Below, piece after piece: positions 24,701 to 34,546 of a stretch of 64,000 nucleotides of DNA. Both the position numbers and the translations under genes were made by a program. Numbering within the stretch: the first letter of the stretch is position 1; each line of letters begins with the position of its first letter. This DNA is from [Muricauda] lutisoli (nom. illeg.). GTDB taxonomy: Bacteria; Bacteroidota; Bacteroidia; Flavobacteriales; Flavobacteriaceae. The notes beneath the pieces were generated by a model, which was given only the letters and a program-made list of their open reading frames with translations, was not told the origin of the DNA and searched no databases. Location: NCBI RefSeq assembly GCF_017313105.1, contig NZ_JAFLND010000002.1, positions 496,001-560,000 of the forward strand. Direction: 5' to 3'.

Positions 24701-25956
24701 TCTTCTTTTTCGTGCAAATCAATATCATCCTGAAGGTCCAATCGCCTAAAGGTCGGAGATACAATTGCGGTTGTACCGGCCGTAAGCAAGGTCATGCATC
24801 CGCCAAAAACCACCGCAGTTACAGTTCCCAATAATTTGGCCGCCAATCCACTTTCAAAAGCACCTAACTCATTGGACGACCCCACGAACATGGAGTTTAC
24901 GGAAGCCACCCTGCCGCGCATATTGTCAGGAGTCTTTAATTGTAAAATGGTCTGGCGAATGATCATGGAAACACCATCCACGGCACCACTGAGGAACAGG
25001 GCGATCACCGATAACCAAAACAGTTCCGACAATCCAAAAACGATAATACATATTCCAAAAGCAAACACAGCCATCAGCAATTTTTTACCAGCGTTTCTGT
25101 GCAGCGGAAACCTCGTGGAGCCCAACATGGTAATGGAGGCTCCAACAGCTGGGGCCGCCCTTAAAATTCCAAATCCTTCGGAGCCCACATGCAAAATATC
25201 TTGGGCATAAACAGGTAATAGCGCCACGGCACCACCAAAAAGTACGGCGATCATATCCAAAGTCAGCGCACCAAAAATGGCCTTATTGCCAAAAACAAAT
25301 TTGAGTCCGTCCCGTAAACTTTGGAATACGGGCTCACCAATTTTTGGATTCATAATGGGTTTTTTGGGTATCTTGAAGAGAAAGATCAAAGCGAACAAAG
25401 AAAAGCCGAAAATAACGCACATGCTCCAATGCACTCCGATCCAACTAATGGAAAATCCTGCAAGCGCAGGTCCCAAAACCGATGCCAACTGCCAAGTGGA
25501 ACTGCTCCAGGTAGCTGCATTCGGATATATCTTTTTGGGAACGATCAAAGCAATCAACGAAAATATGGTCGGTCCCAAAAAAGAGCGTACAAATCCACCT
25601 AAAAACACCAAGGCATAAATGGAATACAGTATGGTTTTAGAGGCCCATGCTTCTTCAAGCCCTGGCCAGCTCAACAAGAACAGCCCAAGACTGATCACCG
25701 AGAATCCAGCAATGCAGGTCACCAAAAGGTTTCTTTTTTCCCGCTGATCAACAATATGACCTGCAAAAAGGGCCATGCTCACCGCTGGAATCACTTCCAT
25801 CAATCCGATAATACCCAATGAAAGTGGATCTTTGGTCAAGGAATAGACTTGCCATTCAATAACAATAAACTGCATGGACCATGCAAATACCATGGCAAAG
25901 CGAACAATTAAAAATATGTTGAATTCCTTATAGCGAAGTGCTGCGTAGGGGTCCAT
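24697..25956 (-). CDS. MFS transporter of the EntS-like group
   Basis: 12-helix inner-membrane exporter, 419 residues. FIVIEWQVYSLTKDPLSLGIIGLMEVIP near the start and AGHIVDQREKRNLL (the loop 2-3 motif A) mark the MFS_3 branch related to enterobactin exporter EntS. QTILQLKTPDNMRGRVASVNSM in the second half is another hallmark of this branch. The substrate is unknown. The C-terminus is acidic (DLQDDIDLHEKED). It starts seven bases after recJ starts nothing upstream of it; recJ lies just upstream on the same strand, so they may share a transcript. Confidence 0.88.
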   Translation of the reverse strand: MDPYAALRYKEFNIFLIVRFAMVFAWSMQFIVIEWQVYSLTKDPLSLGIIGLMEVIPAVSMALFAGHIVDQREKRNLLVTCIAGFSVISLGLFLLSWPGLEEAWASKTILYSIYALVFLGGFVRSFLGPTIFSLIALIVPKKIYPNAATWSSSTWQLASVLGPALAGFSISWIGVHWSMCVIFGFSLFALIFLFKIPKKPIMNPKIGEPVFQSLRDGLKFVFGNKAIFGALTLDMIAVLFGGAVALLPVYAQDILHVGSEGFGILRAAPAVGASITMLGSTRFPLHRNAGKKLLMAVFAFGICIIVFGLSELFWLSVIALFLSGAVDGVSMIIRQTILQLKTPDNMRGRVASVNSMFVGSSNELGAFESGLAAKLLGTVTAVVFGGCMTLLTAGTTAIVSPTFRRLDLQDDIDLHEKED

Positions 25957-25962
25957 AAATAG

Positions 25963-27651
25963 CTAGCGAATATCTCTTAGTTTTAGTTGAAGGCTCACCG
26001 TCCCGTTCCATTCATTTTCGTCCAACGAAAATACGGCATCAAACGGTTTTATCCCCTTAACTCTGGTCAATTTATCACCTAAATTAAAACCAATGCCCCC
26101 AATCGGATTGGAACCTATTTGATAGAGACTGCATTTTAAATGTTTTTCACCTTCCCCAACTCCGCGGGCATAGCCTGTATCCTTTAATCCTTCGGCCATG
26201 AATACAGGGGTCATATTTCCAGGGCCAAACGGGGCAAATTGCTTCAAGATTCGCATCAATTTTGGCGTAATTTGATGCATTGAGATTTTGGCATCCACAG
26301 AAATTTCGGGCTGTAACAGTTTTGGATCGATGGTTTCCGACACCACTTTTTCGAATTGTTCCTTAAAGGCTTCGTACTGCCCTTCCAACAAGGTGAGTCC
26401 TGCAGCGTACATGTGTCCCCCGAACTGCTCCAAACAATCGGAACAGCCCTCTAGCGCATTGTAAATGTCAAACCCCTTTACCGAACGGGCGGAAGCTGCC
26501 AATTTATCCCCACTTTTAGTAAAAACCAAGGTAGGTCTGTAATACGTTTCCGTTAATCGTGATGCTACAATGCCTATTACACCTTTGTGCCAATTTTCGT
26601 TATAAACTACCGATGTGTACTTGTCCTCTTCCTTGTTTTCTTGGATTTGCAGCAAGGCTTCTTGTGTGATTTCCTGATCTAAGCTTCTCCGTTCGGTATT
26701 GAACAGTTCAATTTCTGAGGCAAACTGCTGTGCTTGGGTAAAGTTGGTCTCGGTAAGCAAAGCAACGGCATGTTGACCGTGTTTTATCCGGCCTGCGGCA
26801 TTGATTCGCGGGGCAATGATGAACACCACATCCGTAATGGTAAGTTCCCGTTTCTTAGTTTGATCGATCAGTGCTTTGATCCCTGTTCGTGGGTTTTCGT
26901 TGATGACCATCAGTCCATAATAGGCCAGCACACGGTTTTCTCCTGTAATCGGAACTATGTCCGCGGCAATGGCAGTGGCCACTAGATCCAGATAAAGCAA
27001 AATGTCATCAATGCTCTTTCCCTGCTTGACGGCCAGCGCCTGAATCAGTTTAAAGCCAACACCACATCCACAAAGTTCTTTGTAAGGATATGCACAATCA
27101 TCCTGTTTGGGGTCCAGAACCGCAACGGCATTGGGCAATTTTTGGCCCGGTCGGTGGTGATCACAAACGATGACATCAATACCCTTTTCCTTGGCGTATT
27201 TTATCTGGTCAATGGCCTTGATGCCACAATCCAGGGCTATCATGAGACTAACATCGTTGTCCGCAGCAAAATCGATTCCCTGGAACGAAACACCATATCC
27301 CTCCAAATAACGGTCGGGTATATAGGTCGCCACATTAGGATAAGACTCCAATAGGTAGGAGCTCATCAAAGCTACCGAAGTGGTTCCATCCACATCATAA
27401 TCTCCATAAACCAAAATGTTTTCTCCATTGGACATGGCTTGCTCTATCCGCTCAACGGCTTTTTGCATGTCCTTCATTAAAAAAGGATCGTGCAGATGGC
27501 TCAACTCTGGGCGAAAGAATGCCTTGGCCTCTTCGTAATTGGTTATTCCCCGCTGAATCAGTAATTGGGCCACCAAATCATCTACTCCCAAAGCTTCGGA
27601 AAGATGGTCAATGGATTCTTGTTCAGGTTTTGGTTTTATGGTCCAGCGCAT
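25963..27651 (-). CDS. recJ: Single-stranded-DNA-specific exonuclease RecJ
   Basis: 5'-3' exonuclease for recombination and mismatch repair. The DHH motifs are clear: VYGDYDVDGTTSVALM, IALDCGIKAID and VCDHHRPGQKLPNAVAVL; FGGHMYAAGLTL is the DHHA1 signature, and a C-terminal OB-like domain follows. 562 residues is the usual length. It ends six bases before the MFS gene and nine bases after the YhhN gene, so a three-gene run on the minus strand is likely. Confidence 0.95.
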   Translation of the reverse strand: MRWTIKPKPEQESIDHLSEALGVDDLVAQLLIQRGITNYEEAKAFFRPELSHLHDPFLMKDMQKAVERIEQAMSNGENILVYGDYDVDGTTSVALMSSYLLESYPNVATYIPDRYLEGYGVSFQGIDFAADNDVSLMIALDCGIKAIDQIKYAKEKGIDVIVCDHHRPGQKLPNAVAVLDPKQDDCAYPYKELCGCGVGFKLIQALAVKQGKSIDDILLYLDLVATAIAADIVPITGENRVLAYYGLMVINENPRTGIKALIDQTKKRELTITDVVFIIAPRINAAGRIKHGQHAVALLTETNFTQAQQFASEIELFNTERRSLDQEITQEALLQIQENKEEDKYTSVVYNENWHKGVIGIVASRLTETYYRPTLVFTKSGDKLAASARSVKGFDIYNALEGCSDCLEQFGGHMYAAGLTLLEGQYEAFKEQFEKVVSETIDPKLLQPEISVDAKISMHQITPKLMRILKQFAPFGPGNMTPVFMAEGLKDTGYARGVGEGEKHLKCSLYQIGSNPIGGIGFNLGDKLTRVKGIKPFDAVFSLDENEWNGTVSLQLKLRDIR

Positions 27652-27659
27652 ATCAGGTA

Positions 27660-28331
27660 TTAATTTGGATTTGGGACGTTGCTTTCAAATCTTTTGATAA
27701 GTGAAAATGTAATAAAAATATGGGCGAGGTAGTAGGTTGGTGTAATCAGAAAATCGAAGGTATGATAATCCACAAATTCTTTAAAAGCGATTATGGTATC
27801 GGAAAAAATAATCAGGACAATCCCCAAAACAAAACTTTGCTTTGCGGCTAGGCCACCCCTCATCCCAACGGCCACTCCCAAAGAAAAACAGGAGATGAGC
27901 AAATACACCAAAGATGCGACCATCAATGGGACATCGGTAAAATTGGGATAGAGCACTAAAAAGAAAAATGCCAAATAGGCCACGAGCAAAATTCCCGTAA
28001 AGACTACTTTTATACGCCCGTTGAATACAGCGTAGAGCAAATACCCTACATGTGCCAAAAAAAAGAGGGCAATTCCCTTTATGAACATGAGGCTGTTCCC
28101 GCTCATGTTGGATAAAAACCAATCCCCTACGATGGAAAACAAAAATGCCGCAAAAATCCACCAGGTATCCTTAGCGCTGTTTTTTAACCGCAGATTAAGC
28201 CAAAGGATAATAATAATCCCCATGCCCGCGGTACCGGATTTAAAGATAAAGTTTGAGGTCGCCACCCCTAGTATTGCCAAGATGACGGAAATCGCCAACA
28301 GCAGATATAACCCATTCTTTTTTAGCCACAT
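27660..28331 (-). CDS. YhhN/TMEM86-family membrane protein (lysoplasmalogenase-like)
   Basis: 223 residues with about eight membrane helices. Family motifs are FSIVGDWFLS, KGIALFFLAHVGYLLYAVF and FVLGIVLIIFSDTIIAFKEF. Eukaryotic relatives hydrolyse lysoplasmalogens; the bacterial role is not settled. It lies upstream of recJ on the same strand. Confidence 0.85.
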   Translation of the reverse strand: MWLKKNGLYLLLAISVILAILGVATSNFIFKSGTAGMGIIIILWLNLRLKNSAKDTWWIFAAFLFSIVGDWFLSNMSGNSLMFIKGIALFFLAHVGYLLYAVFNGRIKVVFTGILLVAYLAFFFLVLYPNFTDVPLMVASLVYLLISCFSLGVAVGMRGGLAAKQSFVLGIVLIIFSDTIIAFKEFVDYHTFDFLITPTYYLAHIFITFSLIKRFESNVPNPN

Positions 28332-28429
28332 TTGACCTTGATTTTAATGTTGACAGCTTAATACAAAGGCTTGATAAAAAGCCCGTGTCACCAAAAAGGA
28401 ACTAGAGGTTATTGCCCTTGGTGCTTTGC

Positions 28430-28852
28430 TTATTTCTTGTGATAGAAAATCTTAATGTCCAATTTGGCAAATTTTCTGAACATTTCCATAACACCACAAT
28501 ACTTTTCTACGGAAAGGTCTACGGCTTTTTTAAGCTTGTCCTCCTTGAGGTTGGCTCCTGTAAAATGATACTCGATTACTGCGGAGTCGTAGTATTTAGG
28601 GTGCTCATCGGTAAGATTGGCGATGGTCTCTATCTTGAACTCTTCCACTTCAAGCTTCATTTTTTTCATAAGTGATGCTACGTCCAGTCCAGAACATCCT
28701 GCCAACGAAGTTAACATTAATGCCTTGGGGCGTAGTCCCCCACCTCCTCCTCCATGTTCTGGAGATGTATCAATTTTAATGGTGTGACCAGAAGGATTTG
28801 TGCTCTCAAAAGTGGTTCCACCCAACCATGTAGTAGTAACGTGATTTGTCAT
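28430..28852 (-). CDS. OsmC-family protein
   Basis: Small peroxidase-type or redox-sensing protein, 140 residues. The paired reactive cysteines lie in TSLAGCSGLDVASL and VEKYCGVMEMF. The N-terminus TTWLGGTTFESTNPSGHTI has the usual beta-rich form. OsmC proteins reduce organic hydroperoxides with thiol partners; the AhpD-like gene divergent from it may be functionally related (inference). Confidence 0.92.
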   Translation of the reverse strand: MTNHVTTTWLGGTTFESTNPSGHTIKIDTSPEHGGGGGGLRPKALMLTSLAGCSGLDVASLMKKMKLEVEEFKIETIANLTDEHPKYYDSAVIEYHFTGANLKEDKLKKAVDLSVEKYCGVMEMFRKFAKLDIKIFYHKK

Positions 28853-28909
28853 GAAATTAAATTTTTGTTTCTTGTAAGGGTATCAAAAATACAATATAAA
28901 ATCTCATAC

Positions 28910-29512
28910 ATGGCCTTAGTAAACCCCCTTTCCCCCGATCACGATCCAGAAACCAAAGAACTGGCGGAGTTCTTTGACGAAACCCTTGGGTTCTGTCCCA
29001 ATTCCGTGCTAACAATGCAGCACAGACCGGCGATATCCAAGGCGTTCATTAACCTTAACAAAGCCGTAATGACCAATGAGGGTCGTGTAACTTCTGCATT
29101 GAAACGAATGATTGCTTGGGTAAGCAGCAACGCTACGGGCTGTCGGTATTGTCAGGCCCATGCCATTAGAGCAGCAGAACGTTATGGCGCAAAACAAGAG
29201 CAATTGGACAACATTTGGGAATATCGGACCCATAGTGCTTTTTCCCATGCGGAAAGGGCGGCGCTAGATTTTGCCTTGGCGGCCTCACAGGTTCCAAATA
29301 CCGTTAATGCAAACATTAAAAAGCGGTTGCACCAACATTGGAACGATGGGGAAATCGTGGAAATGATGGGGGTAATCTCACTTTTTGGGTACCTCAATCG
29401 CTGGAACGATTCTATGGGAACCAACATTGAAGACGGTGCCGTGGAAAGTGCAGAAAAATATTTGGGCGAAGTAGGTTGGGAAAAAGGGAAGCACGATGGT
29501 TCCCGATATTAA
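28910..29512 (+). CDS. AhpD-like carboxymuconolactone-decarboxylase family protein
   Basis: ATG at 28910 gives 200 residues. SNATGCRYCQAHAIRAAERYG contains the CxxC and distal His of AhpD-type peroxidase-like proteins; FGYLNRWNDSMGTNIED is typical of the C-terminal helix. Some relatives act in alkylhydroperoxide reduction. It is divergent from the OsmC gene and convergent with rsmI. Confidence 0.86.
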   Translation: MALVNPLSPDHDPETKELAEFFDETLGFCPNSVLTMQHRPAISKAFINLNKAVMTNEGRVTSALKRMIAWVSSNATGCRYCQAHAIRAAERYGAKQEQLDNIWEYRTHSAFSHAERAALDFALAASQVPNTVNANIKKRLHQHWNDGEIVEMMGVISLFGYLNRWNDSMGTNIEDGAVESAEKYLGEVGWEKGKHDGSRY

Positions 29513-29520
29513 CGAGACCG

Positions 29521-30192
29521 TTATTTTTTTCCGCCGACCACAATCACAAATTCACCTTTAGGTGGCTTGTTTTTGAAATGCTCCAATACTTCCGTAACGG
29601 TTCCTCGAACCGTTTCCTCGTATAATTTGGTCAATTCCCTGGATACGGAGACTGGTCTGTCTTCCCCAAAATACTCAGCAAAATGGGTCAAGGTTTTAAT
29701 GAGTTTATGAGGGGATTCGTAAAAAACCATGGTCCGGGTTTCTTCCGCGAGTTCCAAAAGTCGGGTCTGGCGTCCCTTTTTTACAGGTAAAAAACCTTCA
29801 AAAACAAATCGATCATTGGGCAATCCGCTGTTCACCAAGGCGGGAACAAAAGCTGTTGCTCCAGGTAAACATTCCACTTCAACATTGTTTTCAACACAAG
29901 CGCGGGTCAATAAAAATCCAGGGTCGGAAATGGCAGGGGTACCCGCATCGGAAATAAGTGCGTAAGTTGTACCCTCTTTCATTTTTTCCACCAATCCATC
30001 AACCTGTCTATGTTCGTTGTGCATGTGGTGGCTCTGCAGAGGAGTATTTATTTCGTAATGCTTGAGCAACTTTCCGCTGGTTCGGGTGTCTTCGGCCAAA
30101 ACCACATCCACTTCCTTGAGCACCTTAATGGCACGAAGGGTTATGTCCTCCAAATTTCCGATTGGCGTTGGAACTAGATATAACTTTCCCAT
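29521..30192 (-). CDS. rsmI: 16S rRNA 2'-O-ribose C1402 methyltransferase
   Basis: Methylates the ribose of C1402 in the decoding centre. LYLVPTPIGNLEDITLRAI, LAEDTRTSGKLLKHY, ISDAGTPAISDPGFLL and LPGATAFVPALVNSGLP are the full set of family motifs. 223 residues, shorter at the C-terminus than the E. coli protein, as is usual in Bacteroidota. Confidence 0.95.
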   Translation of the reverse strand: MGKLYLVPTPIGNLEDITLRAIKVLKEVDVVLAEDTRTSGKLLKHYEINTPLQSHHMHNEHRQVDGLVEKMKEGTTYALISDAGTPAISDPGFLLTRACVENNVEVECLPGATAFVPALVNSGLPNDRFVFEGFLPVKKGRQTRLLELAEETRTMVFYESPHKLIKTLTHFAEYFGEDRPVSVSRELTKLYEETVRGTVTEVLEHFKNKPPKGEFVIVVGGKK

Positions 30193-30240
30193 GGACCAAA
30201 GTTAGGGTCTTACTTTTAAATTAATCTTGGAAAAATGAAT

Positions 30241-30930
30241 TTAAGCGAATCTTCTCTCGATAAGCGCCAAAAAACGGGCTTCGTACTCTTCCTTGCCTTC
30301 CCAATTATTGTACTCGGGCTTTACCATATTATTGATGAATGCAATGGAGCGTTCCTCCGAATCTATGGTAGTGAGTTGGGAAAGCACTCGAGTATAATCC
30401 TCCATACTGTTGTTGAACAAATGTTTAACAAAGGCCAATTTATCGTTGAGCCCAACTTGAAAATCTTTGGCCAGCGTATCATTCAAGGATTTTGGCTTCT
30501 TCTGTTGCGATGATACAACACTTTCTTCTTTGGGGGCCAAGTTTTCCTTATCGTTTTTCATAAAATCGGGTTTGGCCACAAACTCGGCAAACACCTTTTC
30601 CAAGTCGGCATTAGAGGGCATCTCGGAGACCATGTCCTTTATGGTGTCCATCCCCGGGGTCATAATATCTTCTTGGTGTGGGTTACTTTCTGGTACAGAG
30701 GTATTTCCGCTCAACACGGCATTGGCCATTTTCTCGAACCTTGAGGCTATCACATTTTGGGAGACATCCACCTCAACATCGCTCAGTTTTTCATCTATGA
30801 ATTTCAGAACGGCCAACTTCTCATAAATCTCTTTGGACTTCTCATAAAGTGCCGCAAGATCGGTATCCTCTCTTGCCGTGATTATCTCTGTGGACAACTT
30901 GATCAACTCTTCCCTCAATTTCCGTATCAT
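30241..30930 (-). CDS. Conserved-looking hypothetical protein, helical
   Basis: 229 residues, no signal peptide or membrane segment. The first 60 residues form long charged helices (LREELIKLSTEIITAREDTD); a Ser/Pro/Asn-rich linker follows (residues about 85-115); the C-terminal 80 residues are again helical with DKLAFVKHLFNNSMEDYTRVLSQL and EEYEARFLALIERRF. The family was not recognised, although the same gene is commonly found beside tdk in Flavobacteriia as far as I recall. A structural or regulatory role is all that can be suggested. Confidence 0.75.
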   Translation of the reverse strand: MIRKLREELIKLSTEIITAREDTDLAALYEKSKEIYEKLAVLKFIDEKLSDVEVDVSQNVIASRFEKMANAVLSGNTSVPESNPHQEDIMTPGMDTIKDMVSEMPSNADLEKVFAEFVAKPDFMKNDKENLAPKEESVVSSQQKKPKSLNDTLAKDFQVGLNDKLAFVKHLFNNSMEDYTRVLSQLTTIDSEERSIAFINNMVKPEYNNWEGKEEYEARFLALIERRFA

Positions 30931-31027
30931 AGCTTTTCTTCTTTACCTATAAAAATATAACGATTTTGCCAATACCCTATCAACAAAAGGTTAAAATCTT
31001 ATTGAAAACAGGGGTGCAATTTTTTAG

Positions 31028-31035
31028 TAGCTTTG
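31028..31035 (+). promoter_or_regulatory. -7 box before tdk
   Basis: TAGCTTTG fits TAnnTTTG; a TTG lies 23 bases upstream (31002-31004), longer than the normal 19. It favours the ATG at 31087 over the in-frame GTG at 31033, which would fall inside the box. Confidence 0.45.
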
Positions 31036-31086
31036 TGCTTGTTCCCATATAACGGAAAAACAAACAATTTCTTTCAAAAATACGGT

Positions 31087-31731
31087 ATGTTTCTCGAAAA
31101 CACGGTCAATCATAAAGAACAGTTTGGATGGATTGAGGTGATTTGCGGTTCCATGTTTTCCGGAAAGACCGAAGAACTGATCCGAAGGCTAAAGCGCGCT
31201 CAATTTGCCAAGCAAAAAGTGGAAATCTTTAAGCCCATTGTGGATACACGCTACCATGAAGAAATGGTGGTCTCCCACGATTCCAACGAAATTAGGTCCA
31301 CCCCTGTTCCCGCAGCCGCCAATATTAGGCTTTTGGCGGACGACTGTGATGTAATCGGTATAGATGAGGCCCAATTTTTTGATGACGAAATCGTAACCGT
31401 ATGCAACGATTTGGCCAACCGAGGGGTGCGCGTGGTGGTTGCGGGCCTGGATATGGACTTTAAGGGCAATCCTTTTGGCCCCATGCCGGCATTGATGGCC
31501 ACGGCGGAATATGTGACCAAAGTACACGCGGTATGCACCAGAACGGGCAACTTGGCCAACTACAGTTTTAGAAAGTCCCTTAACGACAATTTGGTATTAC
31601 TTGGTGAAACAGAGGAATATGAGCCTTTGAGCCGAGCTGCTTTTTACAAGGCCATGTTGCGTGAAAAAATCAAGGGAATGGATGTGGATTCCGAAGAAGT
31701 AACGTCCAAAAAAGAAAAGCCCAATGAGTAA
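31087..31731 (+). CDS. tdk: Thymidine kinase (TK1 type)
   Basis: Salvages thymidine to dTMP. ATG at 31087 gives 214 residues. [20 protein letters not shown] is the P-loop, [10 protein letters not shown] the Walker B, and [19 protein letters not shown] the lasso region. Most zinc-binding cysteines of the E. coli and human enzymes are absent from the lasso (CTRT in place of CxxC), a feature shared by other Bacteroidota to my knowledge. The stop overlaps alr by eight bases. Confidence 0.94.
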   Translation: MFLENTVNHKEQFGWIEVICGSMFSGKTEELIRRLKRAQFAKQKVEIFKPIVDTRYHEEMVVSHDSNEIRSTPVPAAANIRLLADDCDVIGIDEAQFFDDEIVTVCNDLANRGVRVVVAGLDMDFKGNPFGPMPALMATAEYVTKVHAVCTRTGNLANYSFRKSLNDNLVLLGETEEYEPLSRAAFYKAMLREKIKGMDVDSEEVTSKKEKPNE

Positions 31732-32833
31732 GGTCGGGGAAACAACTTTGGTCTTGGACCTTGAGGCCTTGGAACACAATTACAACTACTTGCGATCCAA
31801 AATAAAGCCTGAAACCAAATTTTTAGGCGTGGTAAAGGCTTTTGCCTACGGAAGCGACATGGTGACCATAGCCAAAAAACTAGAGCAATTGGGCGCCGAT
31901 TATCTGGCGGTTGCCTATGTAAGCGAAGGGGTTTTGTTGCGCGAAGCAGGTATTCAGCTTCCTATTTTGGTATTACATCCCTTGGCTTCCAATTTTGATG
32001 ATTTGATCGCGAACCATTTGGAGCCGAGTATCTATTCCAAGAATATCCTTGAACAATTTCTGGAAGCGGCCAAAGCTCAAAAACAGACCGATTACCCGGT
32101 CCATATAAAATTCAATACAGGTTTGAACCGTTTGGGCTTTTCCGAGGCGGATGTAAATTTTATTGCCGAAGAGACCATGCATAGCAAATGCATCAAAATA
32201 GTTTCTGCATTTTCACATTTGGCTGCCTCTGAAGATAAAAATGAGCGTGATTTCAGCCTGAATCAAATTGGTTCCTTCAAAAAGATGAGCAATACGCTCA
32301 TGGACAAGTTGGGCTATGCTCCCATGCGACACATGTTGAACACTTCTGGCATCATTAATTATCCAGAGGCCCAGTTCGAGATGGTCCGTAGTGGAATAGG
32401 GCTGTACGGGTATGGCAACCAAGCCCACGTGGATAAAGAGCTACAACCTATTGCCACCCTAAAAACCATTATTTCACAAATCCATCAAATTGATGCCAAC
32501 GAATCCGTAGGATACAATCGTGCTTTTAAGTCCGACCAGGCCATTAAGAGCGCCACGCTACCCATCGGGCACGCCGATGGCATAGGCCGACAGTATGGCA
32601 AAGGCAAAGGGTTTGTGACCATCAACAATAAAAAAGCACCTATTTTGGGCAACGTTTGTATGGACATGATCATGGTGGATGTTACCAAAATTGATTGCAA
32701 AGAAGGTGATGAAGCAATTGTGTTCGGGCCCCAAAAATCGGCCGAAAATTTTGCGGCCGCCGCAAACACCATTTCTTACGAAATCCTAACCGCCATTTCG
32801 CAAAGGGTAAAAAGAGAGGTTATTAAAAAATAG
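31724..32833 (+). CDS. alr: Alanine racemase
   Basis: PLP enzyme that supplies D-alanine for peptidoglycan. [19 protein letters not shown] holds the PLP lysine, [13 protein letters not shown] follows, [11 protein letters not shown] is the phosphate-binding region, and ESVGYNRAF carries the catalytic Tyr of the partner subunit. 369 residues, normal. The first eight bases overlap the end of tdk, so the two are translationally coupled. Confidence 0.94.
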   Translation: MSKVGETTLVLDLEALEHNYNYLRSKIKPETKFLGVVKAFAYGSDMVTIAKKLEQLGADYLAVAYVSEGVLLREAGIQLPILVLHPLASNFDDLIANHLEPSIYSKNILEQFLEAAKAQKQTDYPVHIKFNTGLNRLGFSEADVNFIAEETMHSKCIKIVSAFSHLAASEDKNERDFSLNQIGSFKKMSNTLMDKLGYAPMRHMLNTSGIINYPEAQFEMVRSGIGLYGYGNQAHVDKELQPIATLKTIISQIHQIDANESVGYNRAFKSDQAIKSATLPIGHADGIGRQYGKGKGFVTINNKKAPILGNVCMDMIMVDVTKIDCKEGDEAIVFGPQKSAENFAAAANTISYEILTAISQRVKREVIKK

Positions 32834-32910
32834 TTTTTGTTGCGAGAAAGCGCTGACAAACCACTTTTTTGCTTAATTTGTCTTTGATTAACCAATACTC
32901 AACTATAAAA

Positions 32911-33318
32911 ATGGGATTTTTAAAAGAGTTTAAAGATTTTGCCATGAAAGGAAACCTGGTGGATATAACCGTAGGTTTCGTCATGGGTGCCGCTTTTAAG
33001 GAAGTGGTATCATCGTTCACGGGAGGTATAGTTTCTCCCTTGATCGGATTATTGTTCAATGCAGATTTCAATGATTTGAAATATGTGATCACCGAAGGGG
33101 CCCCTAATGATGCGGGCGAGATTGTTGGTGAAATAGCCGTACTTTACGGTGCTTTCCTCACCAATGTCATCGACTTCATCATTGTAGCTTTCGTTATGTT
33201 CCTCATTGTAAAAGGAGTGAACAAGATGAAGAAAAAAGAGGAGCCTGCACCAGAACCTCCAAAGGGTCCGACCCAAGAGGAACTGTTGGCGGAAATCCGA
33301 GATCTGTTGAAGAAATAA
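32911..33318 (+). CDS. mscL: Large-conductance mechanosensitive channel MscL
   Basis: Emergency pressure valve of the inner membrane. ATG at 32911 gives 135 residues starting MGFLKEFKDFAMKGNLVDIT; helix 1 is VGFVMGAAFKEVVSSFTGGIVSPLIG, helix 2 is the ILE-rich FLTNVIDFIIVAFVMFLIV followed by KGVNKMKKKE and a C-terminal helical bundle. A 14-bp terminator hairpin follows. Confidence 0.95.
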   Translation: MGFLKEFKDFAMKGNLVDITVGFVMGAAFKEVVSSFTGGIVSPLIGLLFNADFNDLKYVITEGAPNDAGEIVGEIAVLYGAFLTNVIDFIIVAFVMFLIVKGVNKMKKKEEPAPEPPKGPTQEELLAEIRDLLKK

Positions 33319-33371
33319 AAATCGTTGGTACTGTATTTCGGTACCGCCGCTACATCACAATAACCCTTAAA

Positions 33372-33415
33372 AACCATCAACGTGTTTCGCTAACACGTTG
33401 ATGGTTGTTTTATTT
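33372..33415 (+). terminator. Terminator after mscL
   Basis: Bases 33372-33385 pair with 33393-33406 in a 14-bp stem with a 7-base loop, followed by GTTTTATTTAT. One of the strongest stems in the window. Confidence 0.85.
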
Positions 33416-33456
33416 ATAACATTTTGTTATTTTTTATTGATTGATGCTAAAAAAGC

Positions 33457-33486
33457 TTGTTTAACTCGCTGACTGAACTACCTTTG
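33457..33486 (+). promoter_or_regulatory. Promoter of asd
   Basis: TTG at 33457-33459, a 19-base spacer and TACCTTTG at 33479-33486, followed 21 bases later by the asd ATG. Complete match to the Bacteroidota consensus. Confidence 0.8.
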
Positions 33487-33506
33487 CGTCAAGAAATATT
33501 TTTACA

Positions 33507-34520
33507 ATGAAAGTAGCAGTTGTTGGTGCCACCGGAATGGTAGGCGAAGTCATGTTGAAAGTGTTGGAGGAGCGAAACTTCCCTATTTCAGAATTGTTGT
33601 TGGTTGCCTCGGAACGATCCGTGGGTAAAAAGCTTACTTATAAAGGTGAGGAACATATGGTAATAGGTTTGGCGGATGCCGTAGCGGCTCAACCTGATAT
33701 TGCCATTTTCTCCGCAGGAGGTGACACCTCTTTGGAATGGGCCCCCAAGTTTGCAGAAGTTGGTACTACCGTAATCGATAACTCCTCCGCTTGGCGTATG
33801 GACCCGACCAAAAAATTGGTAGTGCCCGAAATCAACGCAAACGAACTGACGGTCGAGGATAAAATTATAGCCAACCCCAACTGCTCCACCATCCAAATGG
33901 TACTTGCTTTGGATCCTTTGCACAAAAAATATCAAATGAAGCGAGTGGTTGTTTCTACTTACCAATCCGTTTCCGGTACGGGAGTAAAGGCCGTTGAACA
34001 AATGGAGAACGAAGCTGCAGGAATCGATGGGGAAATGGCATATCCCCACCCCATCAACCGTAATGCATTGCCCCATTGCGATGTATTCTTGGATAATGGT
34101 TACACCAAGGAAGAAATGAAATTGGCCCGAGAGCCCCAAAAAATATTGGATGACCGCACGTTTTCAGTAACTGCCACAGCTGTGCGTATCCCGACCGCTG
34201 GCGGACACTCGGAGTCCGTAAACGTGGAGTTCCACAACGACTTTGATTTGTCGGAAGTTAGACAGCTTTTAAGTGAAACCCCTGGAATTGTAGTACAGGA
34301 CAATCCCGAAACCAATACCTACCCCATGCCTGTTTTTGCCAATGGCAAGGACGATGTTTTCGTTGGTAGAATCCGTAGGGACGAAACCCAGCCCAATACA
34401 TTGAACATGTGGATCGTGGCGGACAATCTAAGAAAAGGTGCAGCAACCAATGCTGTTCAGATTGCGGAGTATTTGGTGGAAAACAATTTGGTTTCGAAAA
34501 CTTCTCAAACCGTATCGTAA
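33507..34520 (+). CDS. asd: Aspartate-semialdehyde dehydrogenase
   Basis: Makes aspartate semialdehyde for lysine, diaminopimelate, threonine and methionine. VVGATGMVGEVMLKVL is the NADP loop, IIANPNCSTIQMVLAL holds the catalytic Cys, RIPTAGGHSESVNVEF the substrate region with the catalytic His, and FVGRIRRDETQPNTLNMWIV the end. About 337 residues, family length. It has its own promoter and is separated from mscL by a terminator. Confidence 0.96.
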   Translation: MKVAVVGATGMVGEVMLKVLEERNFPISELLLVASERSVGKKLTYKGEEHMVIGLADAVAAQPDIAIFSAGGDTSLEWAPKFAEVGTTVIDNSSAWRMDPTKKLVVPEINANELTVEDKIIANPNCSTIQMVLALDPLHKKYQMKRVVVSTYQSVSGTGVKAVEQMENEAAGIDGEMAYPHPINRNALPHCDVFLDNGYTKEEMKLAREPQKILDDRTFSVTATAVRIPTAGGHSESVNVEFHNDFDLSEVRQLLSETPGIVVQDNPETNTYPMPVFANGKDDVFVGRIRRDETQPNTLNMWIVADNLRKGAATNAVQIAEYLVENNLVSKTSQTVS

Positions 34521-34546
34521 ATAAGGGTTGTGGTAATTTTTGCTTA

